A stretch of 64,000 bases of DNA, from positions 759,531 to 823,530 of the forward strand of contig NZ_JAAGNX010000001.1 of assembly GCF_010500615.1 (NCBI RefSeq), read 5' to 3'. The DNA is from Oceanipulchritudo coccoides. GTDB taxonomy: Bacteria; Verrucomicrobiota; Verrucomicrobiia; Opitutales; Oceanipulchritudinaceae. The translations under genes and the position numbers were made by a program. Shown in pieces: positions 26,419 through 35,790 of this stretch. The notes under the pieces are model-generated. The model worked only from the letters and a program-made list of their open reading frames with translations. It had not been told where the DNA came from and searched no databases. Position 1 is the first letter of the stretch. Each line of letters opens with the position of its first letter.

Positions 26419-26925
26419 ATGAAGTGGGAGAAACTAAACAACTGGATCCAGATCATCGGCATGCTCGGGGTGATCGGTTCCCTGGTCTTTGTCGGTCTTC
26501 AGTTGAAACAGTCGCAGGAGATTGCCATTGCCGCGCAGTACCAGGCACGGCTTGAGTCCGCCAGCAGTCATTATACATCCATCCTGCAAAGTAATCCGGC
26601 CCTGCATGCCATTGGGACAGACATTCTGAGCGATATGCTTGCGGATCCAAGCATCCCGGAGGATCTCAAGGCATGGGCTTCTGCTCAACCCGTCGAAGAA
26701 CTGGCTGTTCGCCTTATCGGGGCCATCATTGCCCTTAAAAGTCACGATAACGTCTACTTCCAGTACCAGTCCGGATTTATCGACCAGGAGTCATGGGATG
26801 CCCTGTGTACACAGCTGAAAATCGGACTCGATGATCAACGCACCTGGATGAAAAGCATCTATCTGGAGAACCCAATGGTCTGGCGCGAATCCTACCGTGA
26901 ACTAATCGAGGAATTGATCGAGTAG
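26419..26925 (+). CDS. membrane-anchored protein of unknown function
   Basis: The ATG at 26419, with the overlapping upstream GAGG as ribosome site, gives a 168-residue protein. A longer frame from 26272 only shadows the previous gene. Residues 6-26 are hydrophobic (WIQIIGMLGVIGSLVFVGLQ); the rest is a helical, acidic cytoplasmic or periplasmic domain. Proteins of this architecture are frequent in marine bacteria, without a known role. Confidence 0.65.
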   Translation: MKWEKLNNWIQIIGMLGVIGSLVFVGLQLKQSQEIAIAAQYQARLESASSHYTSILQSNPALHAIGTDILSDMLADPSIPEDLKAWASAQPVEELAVRLIGAIIALKSHDNVYFQYQSGFIDQESWDALCTQLKIGLDDQRTWMKSIYLENPMVWRESYRELIEELIE

Positions 26926-26978
26926 GGCAGGCAGCCATTCGAGAGTCATAGACTTTCGCACCGTGTGTCAGTGGATAT

Positions 26979-27386
26979 CTATTTGTCCATCCAGCTTTCC
27001 ACGCTCAGGTCGCTTATGCGGCTGAAATCGCGCAGGTTGCCAGTCACAAGCGTCAGCCCGGCTTCAAGGGCAGTTGCCGCAATGAGCGTGTCCATTTGGC
27101 CGATGGGCTGGCCTTTTCCTTCAAGTTGAAATCGGATCTTTGCGGCCACTTCAGCAGTCTCATCCGTGAAAGGGATCTCATGCAGGAGGCTCAGAAACAC
27201 GCTGACCTTTTTTGCTTCAGACTTCCGACGTTTTGACGAGCACCGCATCACGCCGAAATGCAATTCATAGCGGGTAATCGAGGAAACTGCGAGGTCGGCC
27301 GGGGAGAGCTGTCTCGCCCGTGCGGTTGCAGTCGCATCACCCCGCAACAAGGCAACGCAGGTGTCTGTGTCCAGCAGGTACTTCAT
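26979..27386 (-). CDS. vapC: VapC-type PIN-domain ribonuclease toxin
   Basis: A 135-residue PIN domain. It starts MKYLLDTDTCVALLRG with the first catalytic Asp, has Glu in ITRYELHFGV, and later Asp residues in GQMDTLIAATAL and GNLRDFSRI. VapC toxins cut tRNA or rRNA. It overlaps the upstream antitoxin gene by 4 nt, the normal VapBC layout. Confidence 0.9.
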   Translation of the reverse strand: MKYLLDTDTCVALLRGDATATARARQLSPADLAVSSITRYELHFGVMRCSSKRRKSEAKKVSVFLSLLHEIPFTDETAEVAAKIRFQLEGKGQPIGQMDTLIAATALEAGLTLVTGNLRDFSRISDLSVESWMDK

Positions 27387-27607
27387 CCTGAAAAGTCGCG
27401 GTGATCCCCCTGTTCCGGGCGATTGAAGTCCGGATCAGTTATCCGGATTTTCCGGAAAAAATCCTTGGGCCATTCCTCCGGTATGTGCGGCTCCACGAGC
27501 CAGCGGTTGCCTACGCGCTCAATCGTGACTTCGCCCTCCTTGGCCCCGAATTTTCGCGGGATGCGCAGGGCCATGGAATTGCCCGATTTGAAAACCTTCG
27601 TTCGCAT
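27383..27607 (-). CDS. vapB: VapB-type antitoxin (AbrB/MazE-like DNA-binding domain)
   Basis: A 74-residue protein. Residues 1-45 form a swapped-hairpin AbrB/SpoVT domain (TKVFKSGNSMALRIPRKF) that binds the operon operator. The C-terminal third (IPEEWPKDFFRKIRITDPD) is the likely toxin-neutralising arm. An inverted repeat directly upstream is the probable operator. Confidence 0.85.
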   Translation of the reverse strand: MRTKVFKSGNSMALRIPRKFGAKEGEVTIERVGNRWLVEPHIPEEWPKDFFRKIRITDPDFNRPEQGDHRDFSG

Positions 27608-27624
27608 GTATATACAGTTTATAC
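27608..27624 (-). promoter_or_regulatory. probable vapBC operator
   Basis: GTATA (27608-27612) and TATAC (27620-27624) form an inverted repeat with a 7-nt spacer, directly upstream of the vapB ATG on the minus strand. TTGACT on the minus strand (around 27640-27635) could be the -35 box. Repression by the VapBC complex is inferred from the family. Confidence 0.45.
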
Positions 27625-27766
27625 TTTTCGGAGTAAAGTCAACATCGAGTTAAAATGAATCAGGTGGATGAACCAACGAATAAATCCGGTCAAAAATGAC
27701 GACTGTGAGCGATCCGAATTTGGTTGATGCTCTGGGTTGTCTGCTGGATTATCCAACAACAAAATC

Positions 27767-28831
27767 ATGAAGTTATTCATTCTGACCTTTCTAGCCGGAT
27801 CATTTTTGATGCTGGCCGGCTGCAATCCGAGCGACCAGGATACGACTCCCTTGCCTCACTGGACATTTTCCCCGGAGATGGTCTTTCCGGCGGACCAGTC
27901 CCTGAACCGCTGTGAAGACGGTGTGGTGCTGGCGGACGGTCGCTTGATCGTGACTGACCAGACAAGCGGATTGCGCCTGGTGAATGCGGATGGAACAAGC
28001 CGGCCCTTTGGGAAGTTTGCGGAGGCGGGCTACGTCCACAATCCGCCCGAAGTGGAAGGCTGCGTCAACGGCAGCTCACTCACGCCGGATGGAAGGCATA
28101 TGCTTGTCGCTGATGTCTTCCGGGGTGGCATTTATCAAGTGGAAATTGCCACCGAGGAAACGGAGCGAGTCTACCAGCATACCTTTGGTGTGAATACGGC
28201 CCGCTTGGACAGCAAGGGCGGGATCTGGTTCTCCCAGTCGACAGAGAATCTTCCCAACGAGGGGAAAATGGGGCTGTTTCGCACTGTTGATGTGCGCAAG
28301 CCCGATGGCGCGGTCTTCTATGTTCCACCAGCTGGGGCTGACGGGCAGCGTGAGGCGGTCAAGGTCGTGGACGGATTATACTTCGCCAACGGACTGGCCC
28401 TTGATGAGGAGAACGGGTTTCTCTATGTCGCCGAATGCATGGGAAGCAAAGTCTTGCGCTTGCGGATCGATGTCGCGACCGGTCAAGTCACTGAGAAGAC
28501 GGTCGCGACCGAGATCAATATTCCTGACAATCTTGAACTGGATGGTGAGGGGCGCCTCTGGATTGCCTCTCCGATGCTGACCGGAATTTTTGTGTACGAT
28601 CCGGCTACGGGAGTGACTGAAAATGTATTTAGAATTTCATCACCTGAGAGCGAAGCATTGATCGAGGAGGCGAACCAGCGCATTGCAGATGGCACACCAT
28701 GGCTCGATCTTATGATTCCGGAGCTTTGGAGCCCGGCTCCCGGTCTTGTCACAGGAATGATTCTCTCGCCGGATGGCGGACCGGTTTACGTTTCAAATCT
28801 TGGCAAGGCCCTGATTCGTCTGGAGCGCTAA
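27767..28831 (+). CDS. SMP-30/gluconolactonase-like lipoprotein
   Basis: The start at 27767 gives a lipoprotein signal with lipobox (MKLFILTFLAGSFLMLAGC). The 354-residue product is a six-bladed propeller of the SMP-30/strictosidine synthase-like superfamily, with NGLALDEENGFLYVAE, NIPDNLELDGEGRLWIAS and the closing VYVSNLGKALIRLE. It may be a lactonase or sugar-acid hydrolase on the outer face, but the substrate is unknown. The methyltransferase ATG follows its stop codon directly. Confidence 0.75.
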   Translation: MKLFILTFLAGSFLMLAGCNPSDQDTTPLPHWTFSPEMVFPADQSLNRCEDGVVLADGRLIVTDQTSGLRLVNADGTSRPFGKFAEAGYVHNPPEVEGCVNGSSLTPDGRHMLVADVFRGGIYQVEIATEETERVYQHTFGVNTARLDSKGGIWFSQSTENLPNEGKMGLFRTVDVRKPDGAVFYVPPAGADGQREAVKVVDGLYFANGLALDEENGFLYVAECMGSKVLRLRIDVATGQVTEKTVATEINIPDNLELDGEGRLWIASPMLTGIFVYDPATGVTENVFRISSPESEALIEEANQRIADGTPWLDLMIPELWSPAPGLVTGMILSPDGGPVYVSNLGKALIRLER

Positions 28832-29821
28832 ATGGAGAAGGACAGCTACGCGGAGGATAACCGTCACGTCTTCTCCCAGTATTCAGAACAGGAACGGATG
28901 CTGGCGGACCAGCCCCGGATGGATTTCTATCATGAAATGATCCGGCGGAAGATCCGAGCAGGAGACCGTGTCGTGGACCTCGGTACGGGAACCGGCATCC
29001 TGGCGGCCTTCGCCTCGTGGCAGGGAGCCTCCAAGGTGTATGCCCTTGATCATTCGACGATCATTGAGGATGCACGCCTTTTGGCCAAGCAGAACAAGAT
29101 CGGGAATGTGGAGTTTCTCGATATGCACAGCCGGGATTTTTCCGTGGATGAACCGGTTGACGCGATCATTCATGAACAGATGGGAGACGGCCTTTTCGAT
29201 GAGGACATGGTCGCGAACGTTGTTGATCTGCGTGACCGAATTCTCAAGAAGGACGGGCAAGTCTGGCCGGCGCGCTTTGAGTTCTATTGTGAGCCTGTCC
29301 AACTCAGCGGGCATGGAAGGGTCCCTTTTATTTGGGAATTGAACGTGAAGGGATTTGATTTTCAGGCGCTTGATCAGTTCCGTCCGGAGAATCCGGAGTA
29401 CTACCAGTTTTCCATGAGCGATACCTCGCTCGTCAGCCACTTCCTGTGCGAACCAACGCCGCTCATGACAATTGACTTGAACACGCTCCGTCGCAGCGAT
29501 TTGCCGATGGAATGGAGCATGGGCTTGCCGGTTGTTAAAGCCGGGCGGATGGACGGCTACGCGGTCTACTTCAAGGCACTGGTCGACGACGACCTTATTC
29601 TGTCGACAAACCCGCTTGATAAGGGTCGAGCCCCGCATTGGGGATTCACGATCCTACGGACTGAGCAAATGGCAGTTAAGCCGGGTGAAGTAATCGAGAT
29701 GACAATCGGCGCCGACAAAGGCTGGCCGAACCGCGATTCCTGGCGCTGGGAGCAAACCCTCTACACCGCTGAGCAATACCGTGATTGCATGTACGAGGGT
29801 GAGGACGACTTAACGGAGTAG
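28832..29821 (+). CDS. PRMT-like class I SAM-dependent methyltransferase
   Basis: A 329-residue protein. The SAM-binding glycine motif is VVDLGTGTGILAAF, followed by YALDHS and NVEFLDMHS. The block AIIHEQMGDGLFDEDMV resembles the double-E loop of protein arginine methyltransferases. The C-terminal half forms the beta-barrel-like part of that family. The gene abuts the preceding gluconolactonase-like gene without spacing, so they share a transcript. The acceptor may be protein or a small molecule. Confidence 0.75.
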   Translation: MEKDSYAEDNRHVFSQYSEQERMLADQPRMDFYHEMIRRKIRAGDRVVDLGTGTGILAAFASWQGASKVYALDHSTIIEDARLLAKQNKIGNVEFLDMHSRDFSVDEPVDAIIHEQMGDGLFDEDMVANVVDLRDRILKKDGQVWPARFEFYCEPVQLSGHGRVPFIWELNVKGFDFQALDQFRPENPEYYQFSMSDTSLVSHFLCEPTPLMTIDLNTLRRSDLPMEWSMGLPVVKAGRMDGYAVYFKALVDDDLILSTNPLDKGRAPHWGFTILRTEQMAVKPGEVIEMTIGADKGWPNRDSWRWEQTLYTAEQYRDCMYEGEDDLTE

Positions 29822-29828
29822 GGTGGAG

Positions 29829-30320
29829 CTATTCGGTTTCTTCCTCGGACGCTGTCTCAATCACTTCATCACCTTCCTCGATCACGTGGATGGCAATTCC
29901 ACGGACAATCTTGTATGTTGTCGCTGTCGAAGTACCGGCTCCGACTGAGACACCCGAATTGCCGGAATAATTACCCGTTCCAACCCCGATTGAGATGCCC
30001 CCGCCCTCGGCATTGGTGATCTCGGTGACAAGAATGCCATTGGCCCCAAGCTTGGCGGCCTGTTCCTTCAAGCGTGCAATGGCTGCATCAATCTTTCCCT
30101 GGTCGGAAAATTCCATCGATCGCTTGCTGTTCGCTTCCAAGAGGGCAATTTCCCCGTAGGTTTTGGGTGCAGTCTGGTAGACCTTGACAGTATCGGTCTC
30201 GATTGCCTCACGCGTCTCGCCTGTCACCACGCTGGATGATGTGGCACACCCGCTGATGATGAGGGAAAGGAAGAGACCGATGAGAGGAAGGCCGTCGGAG
30301 GAAGTGATTTTTTTCTTCAT
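29829..30320 (-). CDS. lipoprotein with glycine/serine-rich segment
   Basis: The start at 30320 is chosen because the product then begins with a lipoprotein signal (IGLFLSLIISGCATS). The longer upstream frame lacks any signal and runs into the divergent gene. The product has 163 residues: a conserved-looking region (APKTYGEIALLEANSK, KLGANGILVTEI) and then a Gly/Ser repeat region (GISIGVGTGNYSGNSG). Its fold resembles small bacterial periplasmic DUF4156/YbjQ-like domains in outline, but no family could be confirmed. Confidence 0.6.
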   Translation of the reverse strand: MKKKITSSDGLPLIGLFLSLIISGCATSSSVVTGETREAIETDTVKVYQTAPKTYGEIALLEANSKRSMEFSDQGKIDAAIARLKEQAAKLGANGILVTEITNAEGGGISIGVGTGNYSGNSGVSVGAGTSTATTYKIVRGIAIHVIEEGDEVIETASEEETE

Positions 30321-30431
30321 GGGAAAAGGTGTTTTTGACGCCCCATGGTATACAGGAAAAGTCGCTTGCTTCACAAGGGGAAATTGTCGGTGCGGCATTG
30401 CCAATCCAGGTGAAAAGGATTTAATAGGGGC

Positions 30432-31436
30432 ATGATTAACGCATACGCCGCATCCGAGCCGAAAGGCGAATTGAAACCCTTTTCCTATGATCCGGGACCT
30501 CTCGGTGAGCATGAAGTCGAGATAGACGTCGAATACTGTGGCATTTGCCATTCGGACCTTTCGATGATCAACAACGAGTGGGGAATGAGCCAGTATCCGC
30601 TTGTCCCGGGGCATGAGGTGGCCGGGCGCATTGCCGCGACTGGATCGCATGTGGCCCATTTAAAAAAGGGCGACTGGGTCGGACTTGGCTGGCATTCGGG
30701 CTATTGCCAGACCTGTGAATCCTGCTCCACCGGCGACCAGAATTTGTGCAGTACGGCGGAGGGTACGATTGTTGGACGGCATGGCGGGTTTGCGGACAAG
30801 GTGCGCGCGGATGCCACGAGCGTCGTTGCCCTGCCGGAGGGAATCCATCCCGCAACCGCGGGGCCGCTATTTTGCGGCGGTATCACCGTATTCAATCCAC
30901 TCGTGCAGTATGGTGTGAAACCGACTGACAAGGTTGCGGTTATCGGCATCGGCGGCCTGGGCCACATTGCCCTCAAGTTTCTCAATGCGTGGGGCTGCGA
31001 AGTGACCGCGTTCTCCTCAAGTGAGAGCAAGGCCGATGAGGTCCGTGAGATGGGTGCCCATCATGTGATCAATTCGCGCGACCCGAAGGCCATTGAGGCG
31101 GCAGCTGGTCGGTTTGACCTCATCCTCTCCACGGTGAATGTGAAGCTGGACTGGAATCTCTACATTTCCACCTTGCGGCCAAAGGGCCGACTGCACTTTG
31201 TCGGCGCGACCCTTGAGCCACTCGATATTGGGGTCTTCGGACTGATCATGGCTCAGCGTTCCATCTCCGGTTCGCCGGTGGGCAGCCCGGCCACGATTGC
31301 CAAGATGCTCGAGTTTGCCGCGCAACACGGGATTGAGCCGATCGTGGAAACTTTCCCCATGTCAAAAGTGAATGAGGCACTTGCTCATCTGGAGAGCGGC
31401 AAGGCACGGTACCGAATTGTGCTCAAGCGCGAATAG
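30432..31436 (+). CDS. zinc-dependent alcohol dehydrogenase (cinnamyl-alcohol/YahK-type)
   Basis: A 334-residue medium-chain dehydrogenase. Catalytic zinc ligands are Cys36 in YCGICHSD and His61/Glu62 in PGHE. Structural zinc cysteines lie in [15 protein letters not shown]. The NADP-binding loop is [15 protein letters not shown]. It reduces a range of aldehydes to alcohols with NADPH, as in the YahK and cinnamyl-alcohol dehydrogenase groups. It is a stand-alone gene facing the lipoprotein gene. Confidence 0.9.
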   Translation: MINAYAASEPKGELKPFSYDPGPLGEHEVEIDVEYCGICHSDLSMINNEWGMSQYPLVPGHEVAGRIAATGSHVAHLKKGDWVGLGWHSGYCQTCESCSTGDQNLCSTAEGTIVGRHGGFADKVRADATSVVALPEGIHPATAGPLFCGGITVFNPLVQYGVKPTDKVAVIGIGGLGHIALKFLNAWGCEVTAFSSSESKADEVREMGAHHVINSRDPKAIEAAAGRFDLILSTVNVKLDWNLYISTLRPKGRLHFVGATLEPLDIGVFGLIMAQRSISGSPVGSPATIAKMLEFAAQHGIEPIVETFPMSKVNEALAHLESGKARYRIVLKRE

Positions 31437-31451
31437 CAATATTCCCCAAGG

Positions 31452-33188
31452 CTATTTCGCCACGTAGGTCCATGCACCGCTTGCGGTGACATGGTCTTCG
31501 GGAAGGTAAATCCATGTTGAGAGGGCATGGCTCCAGATCCATGGTGCTTCTTTGATGTAAATCCATCCCAGCCAATCGCCGGTATCGACATTCGAACCGT
31601 CTGTGGATGTCCAGTTGGCCCAAGTCGTGACCTTCTCCACTGTAGCGGAAAGGTTGGAAAAGGTGATCGAGCCGGTTGAATCCTTCGGGGTTCTGATTGC
31701 AAAACCGGTGAGGACGCCGCTGACAGGGCCAGCCTCAAGCGTGGTCGAAAGGTTAAAATCACCGCTCACCGAATCAATTGCTACTGAGACAGATGCGGGA
31801 AGGGGAGCTCCATTGGAATCGTAAACGAAAATAACTGCTTCCGTAGTGACAGTTTCATCACTTCTCAAGGAACTTGCTGTACCTTGAAAATGCACGATAT
31901 CACCGGGCGAGAAGTCCAGAAAGAATCCTTCAATCCTTGGCTTGAGTTCGGTGTCCTGGAAGAGCAGGTTGGAAGTTCTCGCGCTGCTTCTCGTTCCCTC
32001 ATGGTGATTGAAGGTGATGTTTGTGCCGCTTGTCGTGTCCACATAGGCTGATATATCCGACGCTCCCCGCCACGATTGAAGGATGGCGATCTGCTCGCCC
32101 GTATCCGAGAATAGACTTGTCTGCATCAGCCAGGGAGAGATCCCGGTGGAAAAGTCCGTGTTGAATATCAGTTCATTCCTGTTCTCCAGAGTTGATAACG
32201 ACCTTTTCGGATGACTCCCCCCGTCGACCTCTTCCTTGTCCGTGAAGCCGTCACCGTCTGTGTCCGACAGATATGGATTTGTTTTGAGATTGGCCTCTTC
32301 GAGATCGCTGAGTCCGTCATTATCGTCATCCGGATCAACCGCATCCGGTAATTCATCCAAGTCGTTGTTGAGACTTGGCGTGTCACCCAAATCGTACACC
32401 CGCACATAGTCGACCTCCATCCGCTGCGGCCAGATGTCCGGATCGATTCCCTGCGAACCTCCCCAATCTCCACCGACCGCCAGGTTGAGGATCAGGTAGA
32501 AAGGCTGATCGAAAGGCCAGTCCTCCCAGCCGGTCTGGGGATTCTCATATGTGTAATATTCAACCCCATCGACAAACCATTTGATTTCGCTGGGACTCCA
32601 TTCGACTGCATAGTCGTGAAAAGTCGTATCCACATTTTCGATGGTGGCCGTGTAGCCCACGCCACCTGCACCGGATGCATTGGCCATATGGGCGGTCCCG
32701 TGGACGGCATCCATTTCATGGCCGACATGTTCCATGATGTCGATTTCCCCACTTCTGGGCCAGCGCCCGTAAGCGTGTTTGGCGGTGAACATCCACAGCG
32801 CGGCCCATGTTCCCCGTCCGATTGGTAGCTTGGCCCGAATTTCAAATCGGCCATACTGCCATTCGCCTCGTCCCTGGGAAAAGAGCCTGCCTGAAGAGTA
32901 GGGGGCAGTCAGTCCGAAGCGGTTGACCGGGATGTCCTCCTTGTGCGCCTCAATGACCAGTACGCCGTTTTCCACCCGCGTATTTTCCATGCGCTCTCTC
33001 GTGTAGAACTGCAGCTCCCGGTTGTATCCCAAGCCGTCCTGGTATCCCCACTTTTCCGGATCCGGGAGTCCGTCCACCTCGAATTCATCAGACCAGATGA
33101 GAACAGGCTCGGCGAAGGATGTCGCACATACGGCAAGGCCGTGCACAATACATAAGGTCAGGAGGCGCGAGAGGGAATGATGAAGCAT
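31452..33188 (-). CDS. GH16 family beta-glucanase with TSP3 linker and W-rich C-terminus
   Basis: A 578-residue secreted enzyme. The signal peptide is at residues 1-26. A GH16 catalytic domain (27-270) contains the active site EIDIMEHVG (Glu148, Asp150, Glu153), with the extra Met seen in laminarinases and other beta-1,3-glucanases. Residues 275-340 are calcium-binding thrombospondin type 3 repeats (DPDDDNDGLSDLEEAN, DTDGDGFTDKEEVDGG). A beta domain follows, then a short W-rich end (WLGWIYIKEAPWIWSH, LSTWIYLPEDH). It probably degrades laminarin. Confidence 0.9.
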   Translation of the reverse strand: MLHHSLSRLLTLCIVHGLAVCATSFAEPVLIWSDEFEVDGLPDPEKWGYQDGLGYNRELQFYTRERMENTRVENGVLVIEAHKEDIPVNRFGLTAPYSSGRLFSQGRGEWQYGRFEIRAKLPIGRGTWAALWMFTAKHAYGRWPRSGEIDIMEHVGHEMDAVHGTAHMANASGAGGVGYTATIENVDTTFHDYAVEWSPSEIKWFVDGVEYYTYENPQTGWEDWPFDQPFYLILNLAVGGDWGGSQGIDPDIWPQRMEVDYVRVYDLGDTPSLNNDLDELPDAVDPDDDNDGLSDLEEANLKTNPYLSDTDGDGFTDKEEVDGGSHPKRSLSTLENRNELIFNTDFSTGISPWLMQTSLFSDTGEQIAILQSWRGASDISAYVDTTSGTNITFNHHEGTRSSARTSNLLFQDTELKPRIEGFFLDFSPGDIVHFQGTASSLRSDETVTTEAVIFVYDSNGAPLPASVSVAIDSVSGDFNLSTTLEAGPVSGVLTGFAIRTPKDSTGSITFSNLSATVEKVTTWANWTSTDGSNVDTGDWLGWIYIKEAPWIWSHALSTWIYLPEDHVTASGAWTYVAK

Positions 33189-33343
33189 CTTTGAGGGAAG
33201 ATTGACAGGCCGAAAGCCATGAGGGGTTAGATTATCCCTACTAATGGAGCCTATGTCTCTAGCTTTTTCAAGTGAATTGATAGGGGGGGGCTAGCAAAGT
33301 CGTGGTTGTTTTGCAAATTGATGAAACCTGAATAGCATGTTTC

Positions 33344-33877
33344 ATGCGCTCTTCAGCCATTTTCTGCATTTTTCTCTTCACGATGTCACTTACTCACGCA
33401 GCCGACCAAGCCTTTGCCCGGACGGATCCCGGGGTTATCGAAGTCAAGACCCTCCCGGCAGGCCGCCTGCTGGTTTGCGAGGGCGAGGGTGACTATTTCA
33501 ATCAATCGAACAGCTTGTTCAGGCCGCTTTTCCGTTACATCCAGTCGCACGACATTTCAATGACGACACCCGTCGAGGCGCGCATTGAGCCGGGGACAAT
33601 GATTTTCTGGGTGGCCGCTGACCAGATCGAGAAAGCGGATGAAAGCAATGACGAGGTGCAGGTGATCGATGTTGAGGAGCGGACGGTGGCGGCAATCGGG
33701 AAGCGTGGTGGTTACTCCCAATCAAATTTCGAGGAGGCCCGGGCAGAGCTATTGCAGTGGATTGAAGAAAGGGAAGACCTTGAAATTGCGGGTGAACCCT
33801 ACGCGGTATACTGGAATGGCCCTTTTGTTCCCGGTCCCTTCAAGAAGTTTGAAGTGCAGGTGGAAGTACGCCGATAA
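33344..33877 (+). CDS. secreted SOUL family heme-binding protein
   Basis: A 177-residue protein with a signal peptide (MRSSAIFCIFLFTMSLTHA). The SOUL/HBP domain shows the DISMTTPVEARIE strand and the end motif YAVYWNGPFVPGPFKKFEV. Family members bind heme or other porphyrins. Its role in a secreted form is unknown. Confidence 0.85.
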   Translation: MRSSAIFCIFLFTMSLTHAADQAFARTDPGVIEVKTLPAGRLLVCEGEGDYFNQSNSLFRPLFRYIQSHDISMTTPVEARIEPGTMIFWVAADQIEKADESNDEVQVIDVEERTVAAIGKRGGYSQSNFEEARAELLQWIEEREDLEIAGEPYAVYWNGPFVPGPFKKFEVQVEVRR

Positions 33878-33981
33878 GAGATTTTTGAAAATGGGACCAG
33901 CCCCTGGTTTGTACGAAGTCTTTTTCCTTTAGAATAATCCCTTTGACCCGGGTCTCGCCGTTTGGCTAGGTATCGGCTGCC

Positions 33982-35754
33982 ATGACTTTTGAAATCTGGG
34001 TAGTCTTTCTGATTCTCGCTCTTGCGGTCGTGGCCTTTGTGACTGAGCGCGTCCGGCACGACCTGATCGGGTTGCTTGTCATGGTCTTGCTCGGGTTGAC
34101 AAATGTCCTTCAGCCAGACGACCTCCTCCACGGCTTTGGCAATCGAGCCGTAGTGACGATCGGGGCCATGTTTGTCCTGAGTGCCGCGCTGACACGCACC
34201 GGGATGGTTTCCGCTCTGAGTGGCAAATTAGCGGACTATTCCCGGGGCAACCCCATGCGTTTCCTTGTTTTCTCGTTGGTCACTGTTTGTGTGATGTCAG
34301 CCTTCATCAACAACACGCCGGTGGTTCTTGTCTTCATCCCCGCTGTCCTGACGGTCAGTGCAAAAGTCGGGATGAGCCCCTCAAAGTTTCTCATGCCGAT
34401 TTCCTTTGCCTCAATGCTTGGCGGGAGTTGCACCCTGATTGGTACCTCCTCCAACATTCTTGTCTCCTCCATTTCAGACGGCCTTGGACAGGGCGCAATC
34501 GGCATGTTTGAATTCTCGCAGGTTGGCATCGTGATCGTCTTTGCCGGAATGGGTTACCTGCTCTTTCTGTCCTTCCGCCTGTTACCGGATCGCGTGACGA
34601 TCGCTTCTTCGGCCAATCCGGAAGCTGCCAAGAAATATGTCACGCAGGTGCAGCTGGCCCGGGAATCAAATTTAATCGGGAAAACACTGGGCGAGACACC
34701 TTTTGGCAAATCACGCGTGTCTGTAGTCGAGCTGATCCGTGGTGAGCAGATCAGCCGCCTTGGGCGCGACACGCCCCTTGAATTGGGGGACATCCTACTC
34801 GTTCGTGGAGACTTGAATGAAATTCTTGAACTCGACCGGCAGCACTCGGTAACCATCACGCCCGGTCTGAAACCGGAGGTAGGGGACTTTAAGCGTGTCG
34901 AAATGACCTTGTTCGAGCTCATGATCGCGCCTGATTCCAACTTGATCGGACAGCGTTGCAGCGCCATCGGCTTCCGCCAGGAATATGAAGTATCGATCTT
35001 CGCGATCCAGCGGCGTGGCCGCCATCATCAGAGGGAGATTGGCGAGATTGAACTGAAATTGGGTGATATCCTGCTTGTCCGGGGTTCTATTGAGGAAGCA
35101 TCCCGTTTGCGGGACAGCAATGAATTCATCCTTCTTGAAGGCGTGCACGAGGAGCGCGAGGAACGGCATAAGGCCCCCATTGCCATTGCGACGATTGCCA
35201 CGATCATCCTGCTGGCCTCCCTCGGAGTCTTTCCGATCAGTGTCTTGTCGCTGGGTGGTGTCGCCGTTGTCCTGCTTGCGAAACTATTGACACCGCGTGA
35301 GGTCTACCGGGCTGTGGATTGGCCAGTGCTGGTGCTCATTGCTGGCATGATTGCCCTTGGCGATGCCATGGGCCAGACCGGAGCCCTCGACCTTATCGCC
35401 AGCCAACTTGTCTCCGCGGTTGGTTCCCTTGGGCCCCATGCCACACTGTGGATATTCTACATCATGACTGGCGGGCTCAGCCTCTTGATTTTAAACAAGC
35501 CGGCAGCCGCCTTGATGGCCCCGTTGGCGGTCATCCTTGCCCAGCAACTGAATGTTGATCCGAAACCCTTTGTCATGGCGGTGGCCTTTGCTGCCTCCAC
35601 GGCGATGGCAACCCCCATGGGCTATCAGACGAATCTTCTTGTCTACGGGCCCGGTGGATATGCTTTCAAGGACTTCATTCGCTTTGGTCTTCCGCTGAAT
35701 CTTTTGGTCGGCGTGATTGCTTGTTTTCTTATCCCTTGGGTCTGGCCGTTTTAA
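33982..35754 (+). CDS. SLC13/DASS family permease with two internal RCK_C domains
   Basis: A 590-residue membrane protein. Hydrophobic segments flank a cytosolic middle region of about residues 210-390 with two TrkA-C (RCK_C) domains (for example IGKTLGETPFGKSRV and LIGQRCSAIGFRQEY). The membrane parts show the family motif SFINNTPVVLVFIPA and an end block with PKPFVMAVAFAAS. It is a sodium-coupled anion carrier, perhaps for sulfate, dicarboxylates or citrate. A remnant resembling its C-terminus lies at 38745-38812. Confidence 0.85.
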   Translation: MTFEIWVVFLILALAVVAFVTERVRHDLIGLLVMVLLGLTNVLQPDDLLHGFGNRAVVTIGAMFVLSAALTRTGMVSALSGKLADYSRGNPMRFLVFSLVTVCVMSAFINNTPVVLVFIPAVLTVSAKVGMSPSKFLMPISFASMLGGSCTLIGTSSNILVSSISDGLGQGAIGMFEFSQVGIVIVFAGMGYLLFLSFRLLPDRVTIASSANPEAAKKYVTQVQLARESNLIGKTLGETPFGKSRVSVVELIRGEQISRLGRDTPLELGDILLVRGDLNEILELDRQHSVTITPGLKPEVGDFKRVEMTLFELMIAPDSNLIGQRCSAIGFRQEYEVSIFAIQRRGRHHQREIGEIELKLGDILLVRGSIEEASRLRDSNEFILLEGVHEEREERHKAPIAIATIATIILLASLGVFPISVLSLGGVAVVLLAKLLTPREVYRAVDWPVLVLIAGMIALGDAMGQTGALDLIASQLVSAVGSLGPHATLWIFYIMTGGLSLLILNKPAAALMAPLAVILAQQLNVDPKPFVMAVAFAASTAMATPMGYQTNLLVYGPGGYAFKDFIRFGLPLNLLVGVIACFLIPWVWPF

Positions 35755-35790
35755 GGGGATTTTCCCGAGGTTTCGTGTATAGTATCTGCC

